Source of the DNA: Lentisphaeria bacterium
GTDB taxonomy: Bacteria; Verrucomicrobiota; Lentisphaeria; Victivallales; Victivallaceae
Assembly (NCBI GenBank): GCA_018265615.1
Contig: JABLYX010000004.1
Coordinates: forward strand, 62,001-126,000
DNA length: 64,000 bases
Direction of reading: 5' to 3'
The notes beneath the pieces were generated by a model, which made no database searches, had not been told where the DNA came from, and saw nothing but the letters and a program-made list of their open reading frames with translations. Made by a program: the position numbers and the translations under genes. The stretch's first letter is position 1, and each line of letters begins with the position of its first letter. Shown piece after piece: positions 32,771-41,804 of the stretch.

Positions 32771-35122
32771 ATGCATTGGATCGATTGGTGTATCATGATC
32801 GTTCCCCTGGTTATCATCCTGGGGGCGGCGATTTATTCGGGCAAGTATGTCCGCGGTGTCGTCGACTTTCTGGCTGCCGGGCGTGTGGCGGGGCGCTACG
32901 TGATTTCGGTCGGCGACCTGACTGCGGGCCTGAGCGTCATTACACTGGTCGCCCTCTGTGAGGCGAAATATCAGACCGGGTACGGCGTTGACTTCTGGGG
33001 AAAGCTGGTTGCCCCGCTCGGCGTGGTTTTTTCACTGACCGGTTACTGCGTTTACCGCTGGCGTGAAACGAAAGCGCTTTCGTTCGGCCAGTTCCTCGAA
33101 ATGCGCTACAACCGCCCTTTCCGTATTTTCGCCTCTGCGCTGCGCACGATCTCCGAAATGATCACGAATGCGCTCGGGCCGGCGATCGCGGTGAACTTCT
33201 TCATCTACTTTCTCGGGCTGCCGCACACTGTTTCGATTTTCGGGCTCCCTGTTCCGTGTTTCACGATCATCCTCGTGCTCCTGATGACGATGGCGATGGT
33301 CTGCATCTGGCCGGGCGGACGTGTATCGCTGCTCATCACCGATACGTTCCAGGGGCTGCTCTGCTACCCGGTGTTCGTCATCATCGTCGGCTATATCCTC
33401 CTGAACGTCTCGTGGGACGGCGAAATCGCGCCGACCATGATGGACCGCGCTCCCGGCGAAAGCTTCCTGAATCCCTATGACGTCTCCAAGCTGCGCGACT
33501 TCAATATCTTCGCCCTGGTCGTGAACCTTTTCGCCACTATCCTGAACCGCGCGAGCTGGTTCGGCAACGACACCTCGAACTCGGGCCGTACGCCGCACGA
33601 GCAGAAGATGGCCGGTATTCTCGGCGCCTGGCGCAACGGCTTCTCCTATGTGATGCTGATGGTGATCGCGGTCATGGTCATCACGATCATGAACCATGAA
33701 AATTACGCCGACCGTGCGAAGGACATCCGCGATACGCTTGCTGAAAAGTCCTCGCTTGAAACGATCCCCGATCCGGTTGAGCAGGCGAAGGTCGCGGCCG
33801 CGGTCAAGGCGATGCCGGCGCAGCGGCATAAGATCGGCGTCGATGAGCCGATGTGCCGCCTGCACAATCTCGAAACTCCGGTTTACAAGGTCGTACAGGA
33901 TACGGTCGGTCATGACGGGGACGGCAATTTCACGTTCCAGAAATTCCGCACGATCTACCAGCAGATGATGATGACGATCACGCTGCGCAAAACCTTCCCG
34001 GTCGGCGTGCTCGGCATGTTCGGGCTGCTGATGATCATGCTCGTGCTTTCGACCGACGACTCGCGCATCTTCAACGCATCCAGTACGATCCTGCAGGACG
34101 TGATCATGCCGTTCAAGAAGAAGGCGTTCACTCCGAAGCAGCATCTGCTCTGGCTGCGTTTGTGTTCGGTCGGCGTGGCGTTGTTCTTCCTGATGTTCAG
34201 TTTGCTGTTCGTGCAGCTGGACTATATCAATATGTTCGTGACGATCATGTGTTCGATCTGGCTCGGCGGCGCCGGGCCGGTGATGATCGGCGGCCTCTAC
34301 AGCCGGTTCGGCAATACGACCGGGGCGTTTTCGGCGATCTTCGCGGGTTCCGGCATTTCGATCGGCGGAATTTTCATGCAGCGCCACTGGGCGCGCAACA
34401 TCTATCCCTTCCTGGTCGACCAGGGATGGGATGTTCCGCTCGGCAATTTCCTGTCGCTGCTGACCACGCCGTTCGAACCGTACGTCGTCTGGGAGATGAC
34501 GCCGGAGAAGTTCCCGATCAACTCCTATGAGATCTACTTCATCGCGATGATTTCCGGTATCGCCGCCTACATCATCGGCTCTCTGGTCACCTACAAAGGG
34601 CCCTACAACCTCGAGCGGCTGCTGCATCGCGGCATCTACAACATCGACGGGGTCGAAAAGAAGATCCACTCGAAGTGGACGTGGAAGAACGTCTGGAACA
34701 AGCTCATCGGCATCACGCCGGAGTACACGACCGGCGACCGCGTCATCGCGTGGTCGGTCTTCGGCTATTCGCTGGTCTACCAGCTCGGCATCACGTTCGT
34801 CCTTGTCGTGGTCTGGAACTTCTTCTACACCTGGCCGCTCGAATGGTGGAGCTACTATTTCTACATCACCACGCTGTTGATCCCGGCGATCGCGGGCGCC
34901 ATCACGACGGTCTGGTTCTTCTGGGGCGGCACGCGCGACACGATCCAGCTTTTCCGCGACCTTGAGGCGCGTATCGACAACCCGTTGGATGACGGTCGCG
35001 TCGCCGGCCAGGTTTCTCTGGTCGATCAGGCTGCGATCGAGCAGGTGGAAGAGAAAGAGGAAGAGGAAGAGAAAGTGGAAGCCGGGAAAAAAGAGGGTGC
35101 GGCTCCGGACGACAAGAAGTAA
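32771..35122 (+). CDS. Sodium:solute symporter family protein
   Basis: 783 residues, longer than the usual 500-600 of the SSS family. The start (HWIDWCIMIVPLVIILGAAIYSGKYVRGVVDFLAAGRVAGRYVISVGDLTAGLSVI) fits helix 1 and the motif after it; about 13 helices are expected. A non-hydrophobic insertion lies around residues 310-400 and a very acidic and lysine-rich tail (EEKEEEEEKVEAGKK) closes the protein. It should couple uptake of a sugar or organic acid to Na+ entry, which fits the Na+-pumping decarboxylase encoded in this window. Monocistronic between a promoter region and a terminator. Confidence 0.88.
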   Translation: MHWIDWCIMIVPLVIILGAAIYSGKYVRGVVDFLAAGRVAGRYVISVGDLTAGLSVITLVALCEAKYQTGYGVDFWGKLVAPLGVVFSLTGYCVYRWRETKALSFGQFLEMRYNRPFRIFASALRTISEMITNALGPAIAVNFFIYFLGLPHTVSIFGLPVPCFTIILVLLMTMAMVCIWPGGRVSLLITDTFQGLLCYPVFVIIVGYILLNVSWDGEIAPTMMDRAPGESFLNPYDVSKLRDFNIFALVVNLFATILNRASWFGNDTSNSGRTPHEQKMAGILGAWRNGFSYVMLMVIAVMVITIMNHENYADRAKDIRDTLAEKSSLETIPDPVEQAKVAAAVKAMPAQRHKIGVDEPMCRLHNLETPVYKVVQDTVGHDGDGNFTFQKFRTIYQQMMMTITLRKTFPVGVLGMFGLLMIMLVLSTDDSRIFNASSTILQDVIMPFKKKAFTPKQHLLWLRLCSVGVALFFLMFSLLFVQLDYINMFVTIMCSIWLGGAGPVMIGGLYSRFGNTTGAFSAIFAGSGISIGGIFMQRHWARNIYPFLVDQGWDVPLGNFLSLLTTPFEPYVVWEMTPEKFPINSYEIYFIAMISGIAAYIIGSLVTYKGPYNLERLLHRGIYNIDGVEKKIHSKWTWKNVWNKLIGITPEYTTGDRVIAWSVFGYSLVYQLGITFVLVVVWNFFYTWPLEWWSYYFYITTLLIPAIAGAITTVWFFWGGTRDTIQLFRDLEARIDNPLDDGRVAGQVSLVDQAAIEQVEEKEEEEEKVEAGKKEGAAPDDKK

Positions 35123-35279
35123 TACGATTTCCTGAATGAGAAATCATAAATGCGAAATTTTCGCAAAAGTCGCGTGGTTTTGTAAGTGTCAGGCTGACAG
35201 AGTTAACCAGACGCGCACAAGGCCGCGCGAATGAAGCGGAAATGCAGCATTTGTGATTTTTCATGATGGAAAGCATATA
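35121..35279. repeat. MITE-like element with imperfect terminal inverted repeats
   Basis: The 33 bases from 35121 match the reverse complement of 35247-35279 at 25 of 33 positions; the inner 18 match at 16 (35136-35153 with 35247-35264). A short palindrome GCGAAATTTTCGC follows the left arm. There is no open reading frame of note. It begins inside the stop codon of the symporter gene, so it may also act as part of its 3' end. Confidence 0.5.
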
Positions 35280-35304
35280 AGCTCTAAGTTTTCCCTCATG
35301 AATG

Positions 35305-35340
35305 AAGCCCGGCCGGAACTGTTTCCGGGCCGGGCTTTTT
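35305..35340 (+). terminator. Intrinsic terminator downstream of the symporter
   Basis: AAGCCCGGC (35305-35313) pairs with GCCGGGCTT (35329-35337), extended by CGGAA/TTCCG with one bulged G, followed by a T-run on the plus strand (35336-35340). Confidence 0.8.
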
Positions 35341-35361
35341 CATGTTCTGAAGCTTTCAGGA

Positions 35362-38300
35362 CTATGGCCGGATCAGGTGATAGGCCATGATTCCGCCGGG
35401 ATGGAGGTCGGTGCGGGCCGTGAAGGAGAACCGGCCGTCCCGGAGTGTTCCGGGGACCTCGCCTTTCGGTGCGCCGTCACAGTTCAGGGCGGTCACGCGG
35501 TACGGCACAGGGCTCCGCAGTGTGATTTCCGCTCCGCCGCGCCGGACGAGCAGCGGGGTTTTGCCCTTGGAGTCGAGCCAGGTTTTTTCTTCGTTGCCGA
35601 ACCGGATCTCCGAGTTGCAGACGTCGGTGAGTTGAAAGAGTACGATCGAACCGCTTTCGGCGAGCGGCCTGCCGTCGAGTGAAATTGCCGCGACGGTCTG
35701 GTGCGTATCGGCATTGGCGACCGAGAGGAGGCCGGCGGATGCGGCGCCTTTCTTCAGCGTCACGGTTTCGGTGCGCGGGGTGCGGATGGTGAATACGCCG
35801 CGATCCGCATCGAGTTTCAGCTCTCCGGTGGAGCTGACGGCGACTCTCTTCTCCCGCGCATCTTTCCAGAGTTTCAGGATGCGCCTGTCGGAGACGCGGT
35901 CCCACGGCTCTGTTCCGGCGGGCAGGGGGCCGGCGGCGGAGCCGATCCGGGCGATGAGCCCGAGCGTCTGGAATTCACCGGGGAAATTCCGGTCGAGCCC
36001 CGACGAGTAGAACTCCTCCGGCAGTTGGAACACATATTTCTCCGGCGCGGTTTTCACGTCTCCGCGCACGAAGAGCGCCGCGGCGATGCGGTCGCCGAAC
36101 TGGGCCATCGGTTCGTTTGCGCTTTCGAAATCGTTGATGACCCGGCGGGGCGAACTGTTGACCGCGCTGAAGGAGTAGGCGAAGCGGTAGAGCGCGTTCC
36201 AATCCTGCAGCGCGGCGTAGCCTCCGATCAGCGGGCCGCCCTCGGCGCGGTAGATGTTCGGCGCGGTGTAGCAGAATTCCGTGACGGCGAACGGCTTTCC
36301 GTAGATCCGGTTCGGGAGCAGCGTGCGCGGCAGCGACGCCATGTTTGCGATGGCGGAGCGTTGTGAAAAGGTCTGCGGCAGCCCCCACTCCGACTTCGGG
36401 AAGCCGGGATGATCGTGGTATTGATGATCGTCCACGAGATCGAACCGGTTCCGGATGATCGTGGACGGGACATCGCCGTAGAAATTCTGGCTCGTGAGCA
36501 GCACCTTGAGCTTGAGCTCATCACGCAGGAACTCCATCATCTCCTGCTGGCACTTCATCTGGAGCTCGTCGAGAAAGCGGCGGAATACCGGGTTGCTGTT
36601 GCCGGCCGGGGAGTCGGGCAGACGGTTTTCGGCGCGGTAGCGGTCGAACTCCCTGCGATAGAGTTCGGCGACACGCGCATCGGAGTTCCACCATACCCAG
36701 ATGTTGTCCTCATTCACGAGGTTCACGAAGACGAGCGCCGGATCCTCGCCCCAGGCGAGGCCGGTATACGGGTTGCGGTGGGTCATCCACTGCCGTGTGA
36801 AGCTCTTCCAGTTCCGCATCGCGGCACGGCTGACCGGAAGTACGGTTTTCAGCCTGAGGTTCCCTGTGTGCCCGGCGAGCTCGGGGATGTCGTCGCCGGC
36901 TTTGAGTCTGCGGCTCGTGTAGAGGTCGGTCGTGATGTAGATGCCCTGCTCCTTCAGCCTGGCGAAGAGGCGGTCGAACCGGTCGAGCGCCTTCGGGTCG
37001 AAAGTCAGTGAATCCGGGGAATCGGGGTCGATGAGCGCATTGTCGTGGTGGTGAAGCCGGACGCTGTTGATTCCCATGCGGGCGAAGTATGCGGCCAGCG
37101 ATGCGGCGGCGGTTTCGTCGAGCTGAAGCGCCCGCTCGCAGAGATTTTCGCCGTAGAGCCGGAGTCGTTTCTCCGGGGCGTTTTCGAATGTGAATCCGCC
37201 GTCCGGGGCGACGGTCACGCGGCCGTATTTGCCGGCGGGGGCGTCGAGCAGGAACGAGAAGTCGAGCGGGCCGCCCTCCGGAATTTCGCTCTTGAAGTCG
37301 AGTTTCACCCACTCTTTGCCTTCACGGACGATGAGCTCCTGTTCCTGCCGGAAGGGGACCGTGACGGCGGGATCGCTGAGTGTCACGCCCGCGATCATCC
37401 AGACCGCAGACGGTGAGGTGATGCGGAACGTGACCCGCTCCGGCGAACGCTTTCTGAGCGGGAAAGCCGAGGCGTAGAGCCCCACGGAGGTCTGGCTGTT
37501 GTAACCGCGCCAGGCGACGCAGCCGTTGCGCCGGTTGCGCGGGCCGTGCCAGTTCCCGCAGTCGTCGCGTCCGGTCAACGGGATGAGCTCTCCGGTGCCG
37601 TCCGGGTAGCGGATCGCCATTTCGCCGAGCTTGCCGCCGGGCGTCCAGGCGGAGGCGTGCAGCAGGCTGATTCCGGAGGCGTTGTTGCCGGCCGGGAGTT
37701 CGAGCGTGAGCTCCTGCGGTGCGAATCCGCGCTCTTTTCCGGCGACGATGAGCGCGGCTTTTCCACCGTTTTTCGTCTCGTCGAGGACATTGAAGAGGAG
37801 TCTGCCGAGCCGGATGGCGCCGGGCTTCAGCATCGACAGGTCGTTGCTGGCCCCCTGATCGGTCCAGCCGCCCTTGCCGTCGTCGGCGACCTGGTCGGAG
37901 AAGCCGCGGTTCGCGGCCCGCGAGAGATCGACCGGAGTGATTACCGGCTGCTCCGGCTGCATTGTGAATTTCAATGCATAGCCGAGCCCGTCCTGTGAGC
38001 GCGAACAGTGCAGGCGGATTTCGAACCCTTTGGACTTGTCGCTTTTCCGGCTGTCCTGCACGAGGATGCTGAGGTTTCCGGTGAATATGAATGTCTGCCC
38101 GCCGGGCAGGGAAACGCGGAGGCGTCTGCAGGAGCGTTCCGCGACGACGGTTTTTTCATACTGCTCCGGGAGCGCGAGCTCCTTGCCGTCGGGTTCGATC
38201 CGGCTGCCGAGCGGGACGGAGAACCCGAAATATGCGGTTCTCACCGGAAGCTTCTCCGGGAACCGCATGGAGAGGTCGATTGCGGCTGCCTGATCCTTCT

Positions 38301-38553
38301 CCGGGGTGATCGTGCAGCGGTAGCGGCCGGTGACGTTCAGCTTGCCGTCCGTCTCCAGCAGTGCGGTACACTCGCCGCCGTTGATCCGGACGGAGGCTAG
38401 CCGGACGCTCTGCCACAGAGGGCCGTACATCAGGACGGAGCGGAACCGGATATCGCAGGATTCGATCGAACCGTCCTTCCGGAATTTGACTTCAGCCGCC
38501 CCGGCGGCGATGGCGACGGCCAGAAAAAAGGCACAAAGGGTTCTTGATATCAT
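35362..38553 (-). CDS. Large secreted cellulase-like glycoside hydrolase (module B)
   Basis: 1063 residues with a signal peptide (residues 1-19). Beta-rich N-terminal domains to about residue 470 precede a TIM barrel: GINSVRLHHHDNALI, FDRLFARLKEQGIYITTDLYTSR, then VNLVNEDN (acid/base Glu about 614) and FAVTEFCYTAPN (nucleophile Glu about 760). A beta C-terminal domain follows. This is the plan of clan-A (GH5-like) enzymes. It is a full-length paralogue of the 1100-residue protein of module C. The gene starts 27 bp after the regulator-pseudopilin fusion and is probably co-transcribed with it. Confidence 0.85.
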   Translation of the reverse strand: MISRTLCAFFLAVAIAAGAAEVKFRKDGSIESCDIRFRSVLMYGPLWQSVRLASVRINGGECTALLETDGKLNVTGRYRCTITPEKDQAAAIDLSMRFPEKLPVRTAYFGFSVPLGSRIEPDGKELALPEQYEKTVVAERSCRRLRVSLPGGQTFIFTGNLSILVQDSRKSDKSKGFEIRLHCSRSQDGLGYALKFTMQPEQPVITPVDLSRAANRGFSDQVADDGKGGWTDQGASNDLSMLKPGAIRLGRLLFNVLDETKNGGKAALIVAGKERGFAPQELTLELPAGNNASGISLLHASAWTPGGKLGEMAIRYPDGTGELIPLTGRDDCGNWHGPRNRRNGCVAWRGYNSQTSVGLYASAFPLRKRSPERVTFRITSPSAVWMIAGVTLSDPAVTVPFRQEQELIVREGKEWVKLDFKSEIPEGGPLDFSFLLDAPAGKYGRVTVAPDGGFTFENAPEKRLRLYGENLCERALQLDETAAASLAAYFARMGINSVRLHHHDNALIDPDSPDSLTFDPKALDRFDRLFARLKEQGIYITTDLYTSRRLKAGDDIPELAGHTGNLRLKTVLPVSRAAMRNWKSFTRQWMTHRNPYTGLAWGEDPALVFVNLVNEDNIWVWWNSDARVAELYRREFDRYRAENRLPDSPAGNSNPVFRRFLDELQMKCQQEMMEFLRDELKLKVLLTSQNFYGDVPSTIIRNRFDLVDDHQYHDHPGFPKSEWGLPQTFSQRSAIANMASLPRTLLPNRIYGKPFAVTEFCYTAPNIYRAEGGPLIGGYAALQDWNALYRFAYSFSAVNSSPRRVINDFESANEPMAQFGDRIAAALFVRGDVKTAPEKYVFQLPEEFYSSGLDRNFPGEFQTLGLIARIGSAAGPLPAGTEPWDRVSDRRILKLWKDAREKRVAVSSTGELKLDADRGVFTIRTPRTETVTLKKGAASAGLLSVANADTHQTVAAISLDGRPLAESGSIVLFQLTDVCNSEIRFGNEEKTWLDSKGKTPLLVRRGGAEITLRSPVPYRVTALNCDGAPKGEVPGTLRDGRFSFTARTDLHPGGIMAYHLIRP

Positions 38554-38580
38554 CGTTTCATTCCTTGCTGTGAGGGTGGA

Positions 38581-40344
38581 TTATTCCGTGAACGGAATGG
38601 GGGAGCCGCTGCCGGAGAGCAGGTAGCGGAAGTTCATGAGGCTTCGGTTCAGCTCATGCGCATTGGAGGACTTCACATGGCCGTCGAGGTAGAGGCCGTT
38701 TGCACGGTCGTTGTGGACCAGCCGGACTCCGGCGGTCTCCGAGCCCGAGGCCGATCCGGAGGGCGTGAAGAACGCCAGCCCCCTGCCGTCGCTGGGCGAC
38801 CCTGCGCCGCGGGCGGAATCGGCGAGGAGCATGGTCTGCGTCGGCTGCTTGAGCTTTTTGGTGTCCAGGTATTTTTCCGTGGAGGAGACGGTCAGGAGGA
38901 TGTTGCCGATCCTGCTCTGTTTGCTGTTGACGTTGTAGACGAACTGCGTATCACCGAGTCCGTTGAGGGAGCTGATGTTCCAGATCCCGTACGCCCAGGC
39001 GATATTGTTGCCGCCGTTGACGGCGAGGATGCTGGGGCAGTAGATGGAGGCCGTTGTGACGGTTGCGCCGTCTTTGACGGTGGACGGCAGGTAGTTCCCC
39101 TCCCGCAGCACATACGGCCAGTAGTCGCTTTTCCTGCTGCGGAGCCAGATCAAGCCGTTCGCGTCGTTGGCATAGAGGTTTATGGCGAGCCCGCACTGTT
39201 TGAGATTGTTCGTGCAGGAGGCGGAACGCGACCGTTCGCGGGCCTGGTTCAGGGCCGGGAGCAGCATCGCCGCGAGGATCGCAATGATCGCAATTACCAC
39301 CAGAAGCTCGATGAGTGTGAAGCCGCTTTTCTTTTTGGCTGTCATGTGTTCTTTCCTTTGCCAGATGAGTTTTCGGACGGAACCGTTTATTGCGAGCCTG
39401 CCGGGGTAGCGGCGGGCCGGCGGGAGCTGTTCGCCCCGGATTTTCCGGATCAGCTGTTCCGCTCCGTCGGCGCACATGACCGGGTACGGCAGCGCGATCG
39501 CGTCGAGCGGCTGGCAGGAGTGCGGCGCGGCGTCCAGCAGCATGATGCTGAAATCATCCGGAACCCGGAGCCCCCCGCGCCACGCTTCCTGCATGAGCTC
39601 GATGGCGCGGTAATTGTTGTAGGCGAGCACCGCGGTCGCTTTCTGTCCGCGCATGGCGGCGAGGAATTCATGGTAGTAGGTGGATTCTCCCGCATGGTGT
39701 CCGGCGAGCAGCGGGAGATTCTTCTCTTTCATGTATTGCAGGAACGCCTTGTGCCGCTCTCCGACGCTGCGGTGGGGAATCCGCGTGGTCGTGAAATTCA
39801 GGTACATGATCCGTGTATGCCCCATCGAAGTCAGGTGGTCCAGCGCGAGGCGCATGTTTCTCTCTTCGTCGATGTTGAACGCTGTACCGTTCGGCCCGGC
39901 TTCGCCGTTGAAGACGATGTACGGGATGGCGCTCTCTTCGATGGCGGACAGGCGGGATGCGCTGTCCACGTCGGAGAGGATGAGCCCCGCGCATTGCCAG
40001 AACGGCGGCCGGTAGAGGTTGTCTTTGCCGCGCGGGGAGAAGTAGTAATTGAAATTGTAATTCTCGCGTTCGAAAACCGGCAGGGCGTTCTCCACGATTC
40101 CCGCCGCGTATGGAGTCATGCCGGAAAAGCGGTGCGCATCCTGTTCGATCATCGTGATCTGATTGCTGGTGTTGCTGCGGAGCGATTTGAAGACCGGGTT
40201 CGGCCGGTAGCCGATCTGCGCGGCCCGGTCGAGGATTTTCCGCCGCAGCGATTCGGAGACGGAAAAGTTTGCGTTCCGGTTCAGGATCCGGCTGACGGTC
40301 GATACGGAGACCCCGAACTCCTCCGCGATTCGTTTCATGCTCAT
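38581..40344 (-). CDS. LacI-family regulator fused in frame to a pseudopilin (module B)
   Basis: 587 residues. Residues 1-333 form a complete LacI/GalR regulator: helix-turn-helix MSMKRIAEEFGVSVSTVSRILNRN, hinge, and sugar-binding domain. With no stop codon between, residues 334-587 form a complete pseudopilin (MTAKKKSG, then FTLIELLVVIAIIAILAAML, ending with LYLDGHVKSSNAHEL). The Met at 334 (39345) has its own ribosome binding site AAAGGAAAG, so the pilin part can be made alone. Elsewhere in the window regulator and pseudopilin are separate genes. Either the stop codon was lost and both products still arise, or the fusion is real and exports or anchors a regulator. Confidence 0.85.
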   Translation of the reverse strand: MSMKRIAEEFGVSVSTVSRILNRNANFSVSESLRRKILDRAAQIGYRPNPVFKSLRSNTSNQITMIEQDAHRFSGMTPYAAGIVENALPVFERENYNFNYYFSPRGKDNLYRPPFWQCAGLILSDVDSASRLSAIEESAIPYIVFNGEAGPNGTAFNIDEERNMRLALDHLTSMGHTRIMYLNFTTTRIPHRSVGERHKAFLQYMKEKNLPLLAGHHAGESTYYHEFLAAMRGQKATAVLAYNNYRAIELMQEAWRGGLRVPDDFSIMLLDAAPHSCQPLDAIALPYPVMCADGAEQLIRKIRGEQLPPARRYPGRLAINGSVRKLIWQRKEHMTAKKKSGFTLIELLVVIAIIAILAAMLLPALNQARERSRSASCTNNLKQCGLAINLYANDANGLIWLRSRKSDYWPYVLREGNYLPSTVKDGATVTTASIYCPSILAVNGGNNIAWAYGIWNISSLNGLGDTQFVYNVNSKQSRIGNILLTVSSTEKYLDTKKLKQPTQTMLLADSARGAGSPSDGRGLAFFTPSGSASGSETAGVRLVHNDRANGLYLDGHVKSSNAHELNRSLMNFRYLLSGSGSPIPFTE

Positions 40345-40375
40345 TCGTGCTCTCCGGGTTGTCGTTATTTACTTT

Positions 40376-40539
40376 AGAGCTTATCCCTGAATAAGAAAAT
40401 TGTGCCTTCCCGCGTTAAATTCCCATTCACCTGACCGCCTCAAACGCCGATGCACTGCGGCATCGACTTATTTCGGCAGTCGGCGCGACTGTAAATTTAA
40501 CGCTTCGCTTTCCCAATTCCTTATTCGGGGATAAACTCT
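40376..40539. repeat. MITE-like palindromic element of 164 bp
   Basis: Terminal inverted repeats of 20 bp (40376-40395 and 40520-40539) match at 18 positions. A second, inner pair GCGTTAAATT/AATTTAACGC is perfect (40412-40421, 40494-40503). TA dinucleotides occur at both ends, which would suit a TA-targeting transposase, but the duplication is not certain. It carries no gene and sits between the promoter/operator region (40542-40634) and the start of the fused regulator gene at 40344, so it is probably transcribed as leader RNA. Confidence 0.65.
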
Positions 40540-40541
40540 TA

Positions 40542-40634
40542 GGCAAATCGTTTGCCTTGCTTTATTATGATATAAAACAATGGAAAAAGCAAGAGGCAAA
40601 ATGATTTTTTTTCGAAAAAGGCAAACCGTTTGCC
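40542..40634 (-). promoter_or_regulatory. Promoter flanked by two LacI-type operators (module B)
   Basis: Two near-identical palindromes, GGCAAATCGTTTGCC (40542-40556) and GGCAAACCGTTTGCC (40620-40634), are 78 bp apart. Between them on the minus strand lie TTGCTT (40587-40592) and CATAAT (40564-40569) with a 17-base spacer. A half site GGCAAA lies at 40595-40600. The downstream operator covers the expected transcription start. The LacI part of the fused protein, encoded behind this promoter, is the likely binder, with DNA looping between the sites. Confidence 0.7.
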
Positions 40635-40652
40635 TATATGAGGCGAAAGCGT

Positions 40653-41660
40653 TCAGCCGTGAAAATGAAACAGGGCTGCGGATGTCTGCTTTTCCGGTAC
40701 AGCATGGGAAACGGAGGCGCGCTCGATCAGGCGGCCGGGGACGAAGATGTCGCCGGCGGGTTTCCTGCCGGCGGCCAGGAGTTCGAGCAGGTCGAGGGCG
40801 GCGCGCGCGAAACCGTCCATGTCCTGATGGAGCGCGGTGAGCGGGGGCGTCTGGTATTCGGTCACGCCCGGATATTCCCACGCGACGAATGAAATATCCT
40901 GCGGGATCCTCATTCCGGCGTCGCGGAGCAGGGCGGCGACGCGCAGCGCATATCCGGCCGGGAGCACGAGCAGCGCGGTGACGTTCTGCCGGTTCACCAG
41001 ATAATCGAGGGAGTCCTCAAGGCTGCCTTCGTCGCCGTACCGCACGAACCGCTCCGGCGCAAGCTCTCCGCAGGCGGAAAGCGCGCGCAGGAAGCCTTCG
41101 CCGCGACGGCTGGGGTGAGTGCTCTCCTCCCGCCGGGAGTGGCCGAGCAGAAAGCCGATCCTGCGGTGGCCGAACCCGGTCAGATGGCCGATGATGGCGC
41201 GCAGGTCCCCGATGCCGTCCGACGCGACGACGAAGATGTTTTCGAGGTGGTTTCCCCTGCGGCCGAAGCGGATGAGCGGGGATTTCAGCTGTGCGCACCA
41301 CTCCCGGTTGAGGCGGTCGTCCGCGAGCATGGAAACGGCGCCCCAGATCGCCCGTTCGTTGAAGAGTTCAATGTCGTCCTCCGGGATGATTTCGACCCGG
41401 CAGCGGCGTATGAATGCCTCGCGGATCAGGCTCTCCAACCCCGATACGACGTAGCTGTCCTGCACCCGGCGGGGCATGAGAACGCCGAGGATGCGGCGGC
41501 CGCTCCGGGGCGTGAGCGGATATCCGAGCTGCCGCGCGGCGGCGATGACCCGGCGCGCCGTCTCCGCCGTGATGCGCGGGTCGTTGTTGAGCACCCGCGA
41601 AACCGTGCTGTGCGATACGCCCGCCTCCGCGGCCACTGTCCTGCTGGTTACATGCTTCAT
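40653..41660 (-). CDS. LacI-family transcriptional regulator (module C)
   Basis: 335 residues from the ATG at 41660; the longer frame to 41729 adds residues ahead of the helix-turn-helix and covers the promoter region. KHVTSRTVAAEAGVSHSTVSRVLNNDPRITAETARRVIAAARQLGY is a textbook LacI DNA-binding domain. The rest is the sugar-binding domain (GHLTGFGHRRIGFLLGHSR, LPQDISFVAWEYPGVTEYQTPPLTALHQDM). It is divergent from the pseudopilin and glycosidase genes of module C, with a shared control region of 144 bp, so it most likely represses them until a released sugar binds. Confidence 0.92.
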   Translation of the reverse strand: MKHVTSRTVAAEAGVSHSTVSRVLNNDPRITAETARRVIAAARQLGYPLTPRSGRRILGVLMPRRVQDSYVVSGLESLIREAFIRRCRVEIIPEDDIELFNERAIWGAVSMLADDRLNREWCAQLKSPLIRFGRRGNHLENIFVVASDGIGDLRAIIGHLTGFGHRRIGFLLGHSRREESTHPSRRGEGFLRALSACGELAPERFVRYGDEGSLEDSLDYLVNRQNVTALLVLPAGYALRVAALLRDAGMRIPQDISFVAWEYPGVTEYQTPPLTALHQDMDGFARAALDLLELLAAGRKPAGDIFVPGRLIERASVSHAVPEKQTSAALFHFHG

Positions 41661-41702
41661 GGCGCTGACTATATCACCGGAAATGCCGGAAAGCAAATGC
41701 CG

Positions 41703-41766
41703 GTGCACAATGGTGCACGTAATTGTCACTCCGGGGCTTGGTTTTTCTTGTATTTTCTGCTATAAT
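41703..41766 (+). promoter_or_regulatory. Module C promoter and possible operator
   Basis: TTGGTT (41738-41743) and TATAAT (41761-41766) are 17 bases apart, 38 bases before the pseudopilin start at 41805. Upstream, two GTGCAC palindromes (41703-41708 and 41713-41718) separated by AATG could bind the divergent LacI protein. Confidence 0.55.
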
Positions 41767-41804
41767 TCCTATAAAGAATCAACCGCAATCCGGAGGATGA
41801 ATGC

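Noticed and set aside
40560..40892. Short plus-strand frames opposite the module C LacI gene
   Set aside because: They overlap operator sequence or the coding strand of LacI and show no conserved motif.
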